From assembly GCA_943359365.1 (NCBI GenBank), contig CALRHG010000003.1:1-41773 (forward strand): a DNA stretch of 41,773 nt, written 5' to 3'. Positions 31,013 to 39,828 of the stretch are shown one piece after another (positions within the stretch are counted from its first letter, which is position 1; every line of letters begins with the position of its first letter). Under the pieces are notes generated by a model, which worked only from the letters and a program-made list of their open reading frames with translations, had not been told where the DNA came from and searched no databases. This DNA comes from Candidatus Nomurabacteria bacterium (lineage in GTDB: Bacteria > Patescibacteriota > Minisyncoccia > Phycocordibacterales > UBA9973). The translations under genes and the position numbers were made by a program.

Positions 31013-31568
31013 CCGTGAATTCTAAATCGAAAAGAACATTGCCCTTGTCATCAAGCGTCAGGTTGGAAAAAACAGGATCGATCAAATTTTTATTTAGAGC
31101 AAAAAGGTCGGACTGAAGAGCCACTGAACGGTAACCGACAGCCGTGCCGCTCATTTTTATAGTTACACTTGTGTTTTTTGCATCTTTGTCAGTTCCGAGA
31201 GTGTAGTCAAATTTGGTGTAGCGGACAGTTTTCATCGTAATCTCGGAAAGCGCCTGAAAAACAGGAGTTACGGCCACATGTTTATCTAAAATTTCAGTCG
31301 ACGCTTTCAATCGCTTGTCGAGAAGCTGCAGCTCTGTTAGTTTAGAAGGCTCAAAGCTATTTTTGGCTAGATTCAGACTATTCTCTTTTTCTAAAATACT
31401 TTTTTTTATGCTCTCCCGATACAAAAAAAGTCCGCCGGTTCCTAGAAGCACAGCCAGCAAAAGAATGAAAGAAATAACAGTAAAAATACTAATGGAGCGG
31501 ACCGGAGTCACGCGTTCTTCCACCATTGGTTTTTTGGGTATAAACGATGTTTGAAAATTCGGCTCCAC
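30963..31568 (-). CDS. pilN: PilN-like protein (GTG start)
   Basis: Single TM, coiled coil, position between pilM and pilO. Confidence 0.65.
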   Translation of the reverse strand: MEPNFQTSFIPKKPMVEERVTPVRSISIFTVISFILLLAVLLGTGGLFLYRESIKKSILEKENSLNLAKNSFEPSKLTELQLLDKRLKASTEILDKHVAVTPVFQALSEITMKTVRYTKFDYTLGTDKDAKNTSVTIKMSGTAVGYRSVALQSDLFALNKNLIDPVFSNLTLDDKGNVLFDLEFTVDPSFVNYKKILATES

Positions 31569-31576
31569 TATACACT

Positions 31577-31620
31577 ATTATATTACAGAAACAAAGTTTC
31601 GCGAAACAAAATGTGTATAA
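31577..31620 (-). promoter_or_regulatory. pilN promoter: -10 TATAAT (31577-31582), palindrome GTTTCGCGAAAC (31596-31607), DnaA-box-like TTATACACA (31612-31620)
   Basis: Direct reading of the 68-nt pilM-pilN gap. Confidence 0.5.
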
Positions 31621-31636
31621 CTCAGTCTTTTGAAGG

Positions 31637-32773
31637 CTATTGAAGCTTCCTGAGAGCTAAACCGAGCGCGACGGCGAATTCGGAGCCCATCGTTTCCAGC
31701 ACTTTGGACAGAAACTCCGGTGCGTTGACCTTGGAAAATGGCAGCCCTACCTCTATTTCTACCCGAAAATTGCTTGCTGAGGCTTCTTTGAGTCCCTTCA
31801 AGAGCGACCCGCCGCCGGAAAATATTATTTTGCTGATGGTTCTGTTGTATTTTTTTTCATATCCCAAGAGAACGTTGTTGGTCTCGGAAAGAATGTAGTC
31901 CACGTGAATCTTAATGATGTCGGATAAACTTTTCTCCGCCGGATTTCCGAAAAGGCCGAATTCCTTTTTCATTTTTTCCGCTTCACTAAAAGGTATGCTT
32001 AAAGATTTAGAAATAGAGTCGGAAATATCGGCTCCTCCACGGTCCACCGTGTGGTAGCTTTTCACCATGCCGAATTCAATGATGGAGAGTTTGGTGCGCG
32101 ACGCACCAAAGTCGATTAGCAGGACCGGAGAAAGCTCGTGCTCGAAATTCGCTCTGATCGAAGAAAATATTTCAATCTCAAAAAAAGACGCATTCATCTG
32201 ACTCTCGCGCACGATGGAACGATATTTGGAAGTCGCGTCATTTTGAGTGGCCACGACGAGCACATTAGTTTTGTCTACTGGCTTTTGCGGAACTGCCGCT
32301 ACCGCATTATTTTCGGTGATGCTCATTTCTTCGAAAGAAGCTTCTTTTTTCGGCAGAATAAAATAATCAAGAGAGACTTCGGTAATGGGCACCGGAATAT
32401 ATTTGCGGGCTTCAGTGGAGACGATTTCCGCCATTTGTTTTCCCTCCACGTGGATTGGAAGCTCAATCGTAAAAATCAGGCTTGACTGCACGGGAATAGA
32501 GAAACCCGCCGAAGTGCTGATCACTCCGGATTGTTTCAAAACCTCTTTGAGAGCTTCGGCCAATTTTTCCACCGGCAGATTGGTGACGCGACCCACGTCA
32601 AGACTCCCGTAAGGGCCGAGAGCTATCGCTCCGTATGTTTCGAGAATTGCTCGGCCTCCTTTTCTTTTTATCTCCACAACCTTGATCGCGGAAGAGCCGA
32701 TATCAATGCCGACAGCGCTACTGTCAGCGCCGCCTCCGAAGCCTGAGAAGATTTTTTTCAATGGATTATCCAT
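31637..32773 (-). CDS. pilM: PilM-like actin-fold protein
   Basis: AVGIDIGSSAIKVVEIKRKGG, LLIDFGASRTKLSIIEFG, IIFSGGGSLLKGL; start at MDNPLKKIF. Confidence 0.92.
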   Translation of the reverse strand: MDNPLKKIFSGFGGGADSSAVGIDIGSSAIKVVEIKRKGGRAILETYGAIALGPYGSLDVGRVTNLPVEKLAEALKEVLKQSGVISTSAGFSIPVQSSLIFTIELPIHVEGKQMAEIVSTEARKYIPVPITEVSLDYFILPKKEASFEEMSITENNAVAAVPQKPVDKTNVLVVATQNDATSKYRSIVRESQMNASFFEIEIFSSIRANFEHELSPVLLIDFGASRTKLSIIEFGMVKSYHTVDRGGADISDSISKSLSIPFSEAEKMKKEFGLFGNPAEKSLSDIIKIHVDYILSETNNVLLGYEKKYNRTISKIIFSGGGSLLKGLKEASASNFRVEIEVGLPFSKVNAPEFLSKVLETMGSEFAVALGLALRKLQ

Positions 32774-32776
32774 TTG

Positions 32777-32789
32777 TGCTAGGATTATA
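32777..32789. promoter_or_regulatory. Overlapping divergent -10 elements: TATAAT (minus, pilM) and TGCTAGGAT (plus, comFC)
   Basis: 22-nt gap between the two start codons. Confidence 0.45.
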
Positions 32790-32795
32790 TCATAT

Positions 32796-33461
32796 ATGGC
32801 GTTTTTAAACACTCTACTGGATATAATCTTTCCTGCGCGCTGCATATCCTGCGGAAAAAATGGCAAGGATTTTTGTATCGAATGCATCTCTGACGCGCCC
32901 GCCGCAGAACGCGAGACGGCCAAATGGATTTTTCCCCTGTATGATTATCGCCACCCGCCGATTAAAAAGGCTCTGTGGCTGCTCAAATACAAAGGCAAGA
33001 AAAGATTGGCAAAAGCTTTTGCGGAAATTTTGTATGAAAAAATTATGGAAGAACTCTCCGAACTTTCGGTGATGGAAAATTTCAGGGATGCTATTTTAAT
33101 ACCCATTCCCCTCTCAAATAAAAGATACCGCGAGCGAGGATACAATCAGGCGGAATTGATTTGCAGAGAGTTGGTTAAAATAAATCATCTACGCTATGGC
33201 GTAGATATGCAATTAGAAAAAAATATTTTAATCAAACCAAGAGAAACAGAGCATCAGGCGCGAATCAGGGACCGCAAAGAGCGCCTAAAAAATATTGTCG
33301 GATCTTTTGCGATAAAAAATGAAAGTGAAAATAAAATAAAAAACAAAAATATAATTTTGATAGATGATATTACCACCACAGGAGCGACCCTAGCCGAAGC
33401 CAGAAAAATTTTAAAGCAAGCAGGTGCGAGAAAAATAATAGCCTTCACCGTGGCGCATTAA
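32796..33461 (+). CDS. comFC: ComFC-type phosphoribosyltransferase family competence protein
   Basis: CISCGKNGKDFCIECI, YDYRHPPIKKALWLLKYKGKKRLA, IPIPLSNKRYRERGYNQAELI, IILIDDITTTGATL. Confidence 0.9.
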   Translation: MAFLNTLLDIIFPARCISCGKNGKDFCIECISDAPAAERETAKWIFPLYDYRHPPIKKALWLLKYKGKKRLAKAFAEILYEKIMEELSELSVMENFRDAILIPIPLSNKRYRERGYNQAELICRELVKINHLRYGVDMQLEKNILIKPRETEHQARIRDRKERLKNIVGSFAIKNESENKIKNKNIILIDDITTTGATLAEARKILKQAGARKIIAFTVAH

Positions 33462-33486
33462 GATATGATAGTATTAGTTAGCAACT

Positions 33487-34062
33487 ATGATGGAGCTTTT
33501 GATTACATATAAATATCTTATCGTCGTCCCGCTGGCTATTATCGAAGGTCCGATCATTTCCGTGATCTCCGGCTTTTTGACGACGCTCGGGGTTTTTAAT
33601 CTGCCGCTGGTATTTTTGGTGCTGGTCTTGGGCGACATTGTCGGGGACGCCATACAGTACAGCCTCGGATATTGCGGAAAAAGATTCTGCGGAAAAAAAG
33701 TTCTGAATTATTTCAAAGTAAACGATGAGAATTTAGAGAAAGCAAAAATATATTTCAGCAAAAATCATACAAAAGCGATCATTGCTTCCAAGCTGATGTA
33801 CGGCGTCGGATTTTTCGGACTGGTGGCAGCCGGCATGCTGCGCGTCCCTTACCCCAGGTATTTCAAAACTTGCGCGATCATTTCCGTCATCCAGTCGACG
33901 GTGATGGTCACTGCCGGAATATTCTTCGGGCAGGCATATGTGGTCATCGGAAAATATTTTGATTATTATGCGGCAATCACGAGCGTAGTAGCTCTCTTCA
34001 TAGTATTTTTCATTTTATTCAGAAAATATAAAAATAAGGTTGCTAAAAAAATAGAATTATAA
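33487..34062 (+). CDS. DedA / SNARE-associated family membrane protein
   Basis: EGPIISVISGFLTTLGVFNLPLVFLVLVLGDIVGDAIQYSLGY. Confidence 0.8.
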   Translation: MMELLITYKYLIVVPLAIIEGPIISVISGFLTTLGVFNLPLVFLVLVLGDIVGDAIQYSLGYCGKRFCGKKVLNYFKVNDENLEKAKIYFSKNHTKAIIASKLMYGVGFFGLVAAGMLRVPYPRYFKTCAIISVIQSTVMVTAGIFFGQAYVVIGKYFDYYAAITSVVALFIVFFILFRKYKNKVAKKIEL

Positions 34063-35237
34063 TGCAAGCGCCGCAGAAGAAACTGAATATCGCGATGGTG
34101 TGCGACCCTATCGGCAACAACAAATCCGGCGTGGTAGTTTCTACCATGCGTTTTTCAAAATTATTAAAAGAACGCGGGCATCATGTTATTTTTATCGGCG
34201 CAAAATCAAAAGAGCACAGAGATCACAGCTATCATGACGGCGTAAAGGCTTACCGCTACCGCAGCCTGCCGGTGCCAAGGTCAGGAGGCTGGAATCTGGC
34301 TTTTCCTACAGTTAAGGAACTAAAGAAAGTTTTTCAGGAAGAAAATATAGAGGTGGTTCACATAATCCTACCGATGTCGGGCGCTATCGCGGCGATCAAG
34401 GCGGCCAAAGCTCTCGGAATAAAAATTGTGGCGCATTCTCATTCCCAGCCGGAAAATTTATTCATGGATATGCCAAAGTTAATTCAGCCTTTGCTCGGCA
34501 GACTCTGGAACAAATACCTGACTTGGATTTACGGCAAGTCAGATATATTGATTTACCCCACAGAGATGGCGCACAGTTTACTTGAAAAATTAAATAATAA
34601 AAATCACCCGTCGGCGGTAATAAGCAACGGAATAAATTTAAAAGAATTTAGACCTATGCCGATTGGTAACTTCTGCGAAAGATTTAATATACCCGAAAAT
34701 ACAGTAAAATTATTATTCGTCGGCCGGCTCTTTCCGGAAAAATCAATTGACACACTAATCAAAGCGATACCTTTCATTGTTAAAAAACATCCGGACACGC
34801 ATGTGATGATAGTCGGCGGCGGACATCAAAGAGCCAAACTGGAGAACCTTGTGCAGAGCCTCAACATCGGCAGATACGTAACTTTTCTAGGGTTGGTGGG
34901 TGAGGAAGATAAAATATTGGCATACAACGCGAGCGACATATTCGTCCTGCCTTCCTTGGCTGAGCTCGAAGGTATGGTGGTCCTCGAAGCCATGGCTTGC
35001 GGCAAGCCGATCATCATCGCTGACGCGCCCATGAGCGCGTCGCGATATTTTGTAGACGGCAACGGATTCTTGTTTAAAACTAAAGATCATGAGGATTTGG
35101 CGCATCAAGCTTTGAAACTAATTACGGACGCAGAGCTGCGCAAAAAGCTGGGCGAGGCTAGCCTCGAGAAAAGTAAAAATTATGATATAGAGCGCAGTGT
35201 AGATTTATTAGAGAAAGTTTACCGGAACGAAAAATGA
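34062..35237 (+). CDS. GT4-family glycosyltransferase
   Basis: GNNKSGVVVSTMRFSKLLKERGHHV, LLFVGRLFPEKSIDTLIKAI, LPSLAELEGMVVLEAMACGKPII. Confidence 0.9.
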   Translation: MQAPQKKLNIAMVCDPIGNNKSGVVVSTMRFSKLLKERGHHVIFIGAKSKEHRDHSYHDGVKAYRYRSLPVPRSGGWNLAFPTVKELKKVFQEENIEVVHIILPMSGAIAAIKAAKALGIKIVAHSHSQPENLFMDMPKLIQPLLGRLWNKYLTWIYGKSDILIYPTEMAHSLLEKLNNKNHPSAVISNGINLKEFRPMPIGNFCERFNIPENTVKLLFVGRLFPEKSIDTLIKAIPFIVKKHPDTHVMIVGGGHQRAKLENLVQSLNIGRYVTFLGLVGEEDKILAYNASDIFVLPSLAELEGMVVLEAMACGKPIIIADAPMSASRYFVDGNGFLFKTKDHEDLAHQALKLITDAELRKKLGEASLEKSKNYDIERSVDLLEKVYRNEK

Positions 35238-36049
35238 AAGAATTTTATTTAAAAAATGAAATATATTACAGGACGAATGAATTTGAGCCGGAGAGGCCGA
35301 CTTTGGTCTTCGTCCACGGGCTTTCCGGCTCATCTTCCGCCTGGCTGCCCTACGAAAAAATATTCGAAAATAAATATAATCTGGTGACTTTCGACATTCG
35401 CGGGCACGGAAGGTCGAAAAAATTTCCAAACTATCCTGATTATGAAATCAAAAATTTTGCGGAGGATTTGCACGAACTAGTTTCTCATCTAAATATATCT
35501 AAATTTGTCATGATCAGCCATTCATTTGCGAGCCTGATCGCGGCAGAATATATAAAACAACATCCGGAAAACGTTTCGGCGGCTGTTTTTCTTTCGCCGA
35601 TTTTTGACTTAGAAAAAAGCTTCCTATCTAAAATTTCTCGGCTCATACTCGCGCTTTCTAAAATTTTCAGCTGGGTGCCTTTTAAGTCCAAGGTAGGGCA
35701 TCACGTCAACTACGCTAAATTCCCGAATTCCACCGACTGGAGCCCGAGGAGATGCTACGCGGATATTTCCAACACTACCCTGCGGACTTACTCTTATTGT
35801 TTAAGACAATCGGTCCAAAAAGAGCAGGAGCATTTTTTAGAAAAAATAAAAGTGCCGACTCTGATCGTGCACGGAGTGAAAGACACGATGTCGCCCGTAA
35901 AAAATTCTGTCGCTATTTCTAAAAAAATAAAAAATTCCGAGCTGGTGCTCATTGCCAAAGCCGATCACATCGTAGTGCTGAATAATATAGAGGAAGTATC
36001 GGCGATAATCGAATCTTTCGTATCCAAAAACAAACATATTTTGTTTTAA
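35234..36049 (+). CDS. Alpha/beta hydrolase
   Basis: LVFVHGLSGSSSAW, FDIRGHGRSKKF, MISHSFASLIAAEY, C-term KADHIVVLNN. Confidence 0.88.
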   Translation: MKEFYLKNEIYYRTNEFEPERPTLVFVHGLSGSSSAWLPYEKIFENKYNLVTFDIRGHGRSKKFPNYPDYEIKNFAEDLHELVSHLNISKFVMISHSFASLIAAEYIKQHPENVSAAVFLSPIFDLEKSFLSKISRLILALSKIFSWVPFKSKVGHHVNYAKFPNSTDWSPRRCYADISNTTLRTYSYCLRQSVQKEQEHFLEKIKVPTLIVHGVKDTMSPVKNSVAISKKIKNSELVLIAKADHIVVLNNIEEVSAIIESFVSKNKHILF

Positions 36050-36063
36050 AATAAATAATCTGC

Positions 36064-36069
36064 TAGAAT
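36064..36069 (+). promoter_or_regulatory. Extended -10 TGCTAGAAT, 6 nt upstream of ATG
   Basis: TGC-TAGAAT-catatt-ATG. Confidence 0.5.
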
Positions 36070-36075
36070 CATATT

Positions 36076-36714
36076 ATGAAGTCTTATAAAATACATTTTT
36101 CTGACCGAGTTTTCGTCCTTTCTTTCCTCTCCGGCGCCCTACTGCTTGCGATTAGCATGGTCGCGCAATTTTATTCAAGCATTTATGCCACAAACGTATC
36201 GAGCGGCCACGTGACCGACATCGTCCTTTCCAACACCAAAGCGTATGACTTGGACGGCACTTTTATTTGGGGCACGGTGATCCTTTTTTTTGTAGCGCTC
36301 CTCGTAGGCATGAGCAGGCCAAATTATCTGCCCTTCATGATGAAAAGTATAGCGATCTTTACGATAATCAGATCGATTTTTGTCAGCCTTACGCACATCG
36401 GGCCGTTTATAGACCGGATAGAAATCCGTTCGGTTATTTTTGCAGATCGTTTTTGGGAAACTATCTTCGTCGGCAATGACCTTTTCTTTTCGGGACACAC
36501 GGGGATACCTTTCCTCTTGGCGCTCATCTTTTGGCATAACAAACCTCTGCGCTTCCTATTCCTCGGCTTTTCCGTTATGTTCGCAATCGTCGTTTTGCTC
36601 GGGCATCTGCACTATTCCATAGACGTTTTGGCGGCCTACTTCATTACTTACACGATTTTTATCATGTGTAAATATTTATTCGAAAAAGACTGGCAGTTGT
36701 TTTTGAAAAAATAA
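36076..36714 (+). CDS. PAP2_C / sphingomyelin-synthase-like membrane protein
   Basis: NDLFFSGHTGIPFLLALIF and LLGHLHYSIDVLAAYFITYTIF in a multi-TM protein. Confidence 0.72.
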   Translation: MKSYKIHFSDRVFVLSFLSGALLLAISMVAQFYSSIYATNVSSGHVTDIVLSNTKAYDLDGTFIWGTVILFFVALLVGMSRPNYLPFMMKSIAIFTIIRSIFVSLTHIGPFIDRIEIRSVIFADRFWETIFVGNDLFFSGHTGIPFLLALIFWHNKPLRFLFLGFSVMFAIVVLLGHLHYSIDVLAAYFITYTIFIMCKYLFEKDWQLFLKK

Positions 36715-36743
36715 AAAAGAAAACTCTTTCTTGGCATACTTTT

Positions 36744-37970
36744 TTAGTTCCACATATCCCAAATCATGCCGGCGATGTTTTTTGGCTTGCCTTCGAGCGC
36801 GTAGTAATGCAGGTCGATAAAAGGCAGCGTGTTGCATTCGATAATCCCCCATTTTTGCGAGGATGCATCTTTGGTCGGGTCCGGAATAATTGCATCAAAG
36901 CCCACCACCGACAAGCCCGTCACTTTTGCGGCTTTTTCAAAAATTGGGATAAAACTCGGATGGAGACTGCCGATCATTTCTATGGTTTTTCCCCCGAATA
37001 ATCTGCCTATGCGATGCGAGAGAGGTAAATTTATTCCGGCGGGCAAAATATCAGAAATTGCAAATCCGGCCCGGCCCAGATGGTCATGCAATTCTTTGGA
37101 AATACGCACAGGTTCAACCCTGTTTTGCCTTTTTTTGTCTAAATCTTCTATTAATTCTTTGATAGTTTTCTTGCCGTCGCCCGCGAGTGTGGGAGCAATC
37201 CCCCGGTAAAATCCCGCGAGAGTACCAGCAACCAAAGTCGCCCGGCAGACACTGCCGGAGAGATGTTCTTCTACGACCAGATACGGACATATTTGCGCTG
37301 TAATATCAATGCCATCTTTGAAATGCTGTAAGCTGTGGATATTTGTGATGGTATGCCTGCCGCGAGAGCCTACCCGCGGTTTGACGATTACCGGTTTTGT
37401 AAATTTATAAAATACCTTCTCCGCATTTTTAGAACTAAAAAAAGACAAAGGAGAGAGTTCGGAATATGCCGGAATAGGAATATTCTGCTTCCCGAATTCT
37501 TTTTTGAGCATGATTTTATCATCCCAATTTTTGCTCATGTCTATAGATTCCGGCCTTATGGGAATGCTTTCAAAATAAAAATATTTTTCTTTATGTTTAT
37601 CTTGATTTTTTATCTTGAGCATCGCCCGATATTGGTCGAGCGGCTTACCCAAGAATATTACCTGCTCCATAATTATCCCCCTCCTCTTTGCTTCTTCCCA
37701 GATGATTCTCGAGCGAAAAGTGGCTGACCTCTCCACATCTCCGGAGAATTTCGCAAGGCGCAAAAATACTAATGTTCTAAATAAAAATTCGGGAACCAGA
37801 TCAACGAAATCTTTTACAAAAAAGGGCACATATTTTATAAGTTTTTTAACGTGATTATCGAGAGTAATAAAGATCATGTTCTCGAAAAAAGAAAAAGCGT
37901 GGTTCACGGGAGCATCTCCACAATAAGAACACGAGCTTTTTTTAACATGTGGTTCGTTTACTTGCATCAT
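36744..37970 (-). CDS. ATP-grasp ligase, cyanophycin-synthetase/GshAB-like
   Basis: KPVIVKPRVGSRGRHT, VVEEHLSGSVCRATLVAGTLAGFYRGIAPTLAGDGKKTIKELI, GIIECNTLPFIDLH; N-term CSYCGD. Confidence 0.8.
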   Translation of the reverse strand: MMQVNEPHVKKSSCSYCGDAPVNHAFSFFENMIFITLDNHVKKLIKYVPFFVKDFVDLVPEFLFRTLVFLRLAKFSGDVERSATFRSRIIWEEAKRRGIIMEQVIFLGKPLDQYRAMLKIKNQDKHKEKYFYFESIPIRPESIDMSKNWDDKIMLKKEFGKQNIPIPAYSELSPLSFFSSKNAEKVFYKFTKPVIVKPRVGSRGRHTITNIHSLQHFKDGIDITAQICPYLVVEEHLSGSVCRATLVAGTLAGFYRGIAPTLAGDGKKTIKELIEDLDKKRQNRVEPVRISKELHDHLGRAGFAISDILPAGINLPLSHRIGRLFGGKTIEMIGSLHPSFIPIFEKAAKVTGLSVVGFDAIIPDPTKDASSQKWGIIECNTLPFIDLHYYALEGKPKNIAGMIWDMWN

Positions 37971-37977
37971 AATTCAG

Positions 37978-38007
37978 AAAAAGACAGCCGAGATTACTAG
38001 GCTGTCT
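37978..38007 (-). terminator. Hairpin-T-tract immediately upstream of the ATP-grasp start
   Basis: agacagcc-tagtaatctc-ggctgtct-TTTTCT on minus strand. Confidence 0.75.
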
Positions 38008-38010
38008 CTT

Positions 38011-38046
38011 TTATATCTTTCGAAATACTTTTTGTAAATAAGTCAC
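38011..38046 (-). CDS. Possible 11-aa leader peptide (GTG start; MTYLQKVFRKI)
   Basis: SD-like aaaggag 10 nt upstream, stop 3 nt before terminator hairpin. Confidence 0.25.
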   Translation of the reverse strand: MTYLQKVFRKI

Positions 38047-38144
38047 TTTTAGTGGTCTCCTTTAATCATAAAAATTATTGAGTTTTAAATTGATAATAAC
38101 CGACCAATCTATTGTATCACACTTTTTAATCTAACAAGTCCTTG

Positions 38145-38960
38145 TTATTTGCTCTGGTTTATGACCTCTTTTATCTGGTCTATTATTTCATTAGGGGTAA
38201 CTGTAGCTTTCACCAAGAAACGCTCCGCTCCGAGGCTCTTACCTTTTTCAATATCTGCCGCTTGCCCCAGATTGGAGAGGAGAATGACCGGTATGTGCTT
38301 GATTTTCGGGTCGCTCTTAATGCGCCTCAGGATTTCAAAGCCGTCCATGCCGGAGAGAATAATATCAAGCATCACAATATCCGGCATCTCTCGATCAATA
38401 ATTTTCAAAGCGTCCTCGCCTTCGCTCGCGTGGAAAAAAACACATTTAGTTGAAGCAAATTTTCGGGCGATGATGTCGTTGAGAAATTGATCATCTTCCA
38501 CCCAGACTATTTTCTTACCTTCTAGGCTGGCCCCGCTTTCTTTTTGATTAATCGCTCCTTCTAAAGATTTTACGGAAGCGGAAGATTCTTCGCCCTTTGT
38601 AATCTGCGCCCGCACTTTTACCAAAACTTCCTCCGGATCAAACTGAGCTTTGACCAAGTAGTCTTTGACCCCGAGAGCGAGCGCCCGATTGATCTCGACC
38701 GGCTGGCCGGAATTGGAAACAATAATGACCGGAATTTTCGCCAAGACCGGATCTTTCTGCTGAGCTTCCAGTATCTCGTAGCCGTTCATGCCGGGTAGAA
38801 TAATATCGAGCAGTATCAAATCCGGCCCGAAAGATTTCATCTTGGCAAAACCTTCCGATCCGTCCCGCACTAGCACAGCTTCAAAGCCTTCATTCTTGAG
38901 CTTCTGCAAAAGCACATCACCCAGGAACACGTCGTCTTCAATTATTAAAATTTTCTTCAT
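38145..38960 (-). CDS. Dual receiver-domain response regulator without output domain
   Basis: Two REC domains: KILIIEDD..LILLDIILPGMNG..YLVKA and KIVWVEDD..IVMLDIILSGMDG..FLVKA. Confidence 0.92.
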   Translation of the reverse strand: MKKILIIEDDVFLGDVLLQKLKNEGFEAVLVRDGSEGFAKMKSFGPDLILLDIILPGMNGYEILEAQQKDPVLAKIPVIIVSNSGQPVEINRALALGVKDYLVKAQFDPEEVLVKVRAQITKGEESSASVKSLEGAINQKESGASLEGKKIVWVEDDQFLNDIIARKFASTKCVFFHASEGEDALKIIDREMPDIVMLDIILSGMDGFEILRRIKSDPKIKHIPVILLSNLGQAADIEKGKSLGAERFLVKATVTPNEIIDQIKEVINQSK

Positions 38961-38971
38961 GTTTTTTTAAA

Positions 38972-39823
38972 CTAACCAACATTACTTTGTAATGGCACAG
39001 TAAAGTAAAAAGTCGTCCCCTTGCCCTCCTCTGTTTCAAACCAAATCTTTCCGCCATTTTTTTCGACAACAGTTTTCGCGATGTATAAGCCAAGACCTGA
39101 ACCGTCCGTTTCTTTTTTGAGAGCATTGCGCGCTCGGAAAAATTTGCTGAAAACTTCTCCCTTCTGATCTTCGGGAATACCGATGCCGCTGTCAGCAATG
39201 GAAACTAGCAGATATTCGCCGTCTTGTTTTACATCAATGTATATCTTCCCTCCGTCTATTGTATATTTAATAGCATTTTCCAGCAAGTTCTGCAGAACTG
39301 CGCGCATCGTTTCCGGATCGACATACGCCTGCGGCAAGTTTTCAAACTTATTTTTGTAAATAATCGAGATGTTGCGCTTGGAAGCCGTCGGCGCAATTTC
39401 AAAAAGCACATTGTGCATCAAGTCTATAATATCAAGATGCTTGAATCCGTAGTGCACTCGGCCGGACTGGATGCGGTCGGCGACCAGCATGTCATTCACC
39501 AAGGTGATCATGCGGGCGTTGCTCTCATAAATTTTCATCAAAAAAGTTTTTTGCTCGTTGTTGAGCTCGCCCATGTCGCCGCTTAAAAGCATGGAGAGCG
39601 TCCACTTCACGCCGGAGAGCGGAGTACGCAGCTGGTGCGCTACTACAGAAATAAAGTCGGACTTGACGCTGTCGAGCTCCTGCAGTTTTTCGTTGGCGCG
39701 GGTCAGCTCCAAATCTCGGCGCACGAGCATCCTCGCGCTTTTTTCCTGATCGACCAAGAGACTCTTCAGCTCCGCGGTTCGCTCTCTGATTTTTTGCTCT
39801 AATTCGCTTTCGTTCTCGCTCAT
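38972..39823 (-). CDS. Soluble histidine kinase
   Basis: SVVAHQLRTPLSG HisKA, LQNLLENAIKYT, DSGIGIPEDQ, GSGLGLYIAKTVVEKNGG; no TM segment. Confidence 0.93.
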   Translation of the reverse strand: MSENESELEQKIRERTAELKSLLVDQEKSARMLVRRDLELTRANEKLQELDSVKSDFISVVAHQLRTPLSGVKWTLSMLLSGDMGELNNEQKTFLMKIYESNARMITLVNDMLVADRIQSGRVHYGFKHLDIIDLMHNVLFEIAPTASKRNISIIYKNKFENLPQAYVDPETMRAVLQNLLENAIKYTIDGGKIYIDVKQDGEYLLVSIADSGIGIPEDQKGEVFSKFFRARNALKKETDGSGLGLYIAKTVVEKNGGKIWFETEEGKGTTFYFTVPLQSNVG

Positions 39824-39828
39824 AGTAA

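Noticed and set aside
32090-32110. 9-bp palindrome tttggtgcg-cga-cgcaccaaa in pilM
   Set aside because: Encodes conserved PilM residues (GASRTKL) with no sign of insertion; 9-bp stems are expected once or twice by chance in a window this size.
32774-32923. N-terminal extension of pilM ORF
   Set aside because: Overlaps the comFC start region; MDNPLKKIF at 32773 has a good -10 and family-like start.
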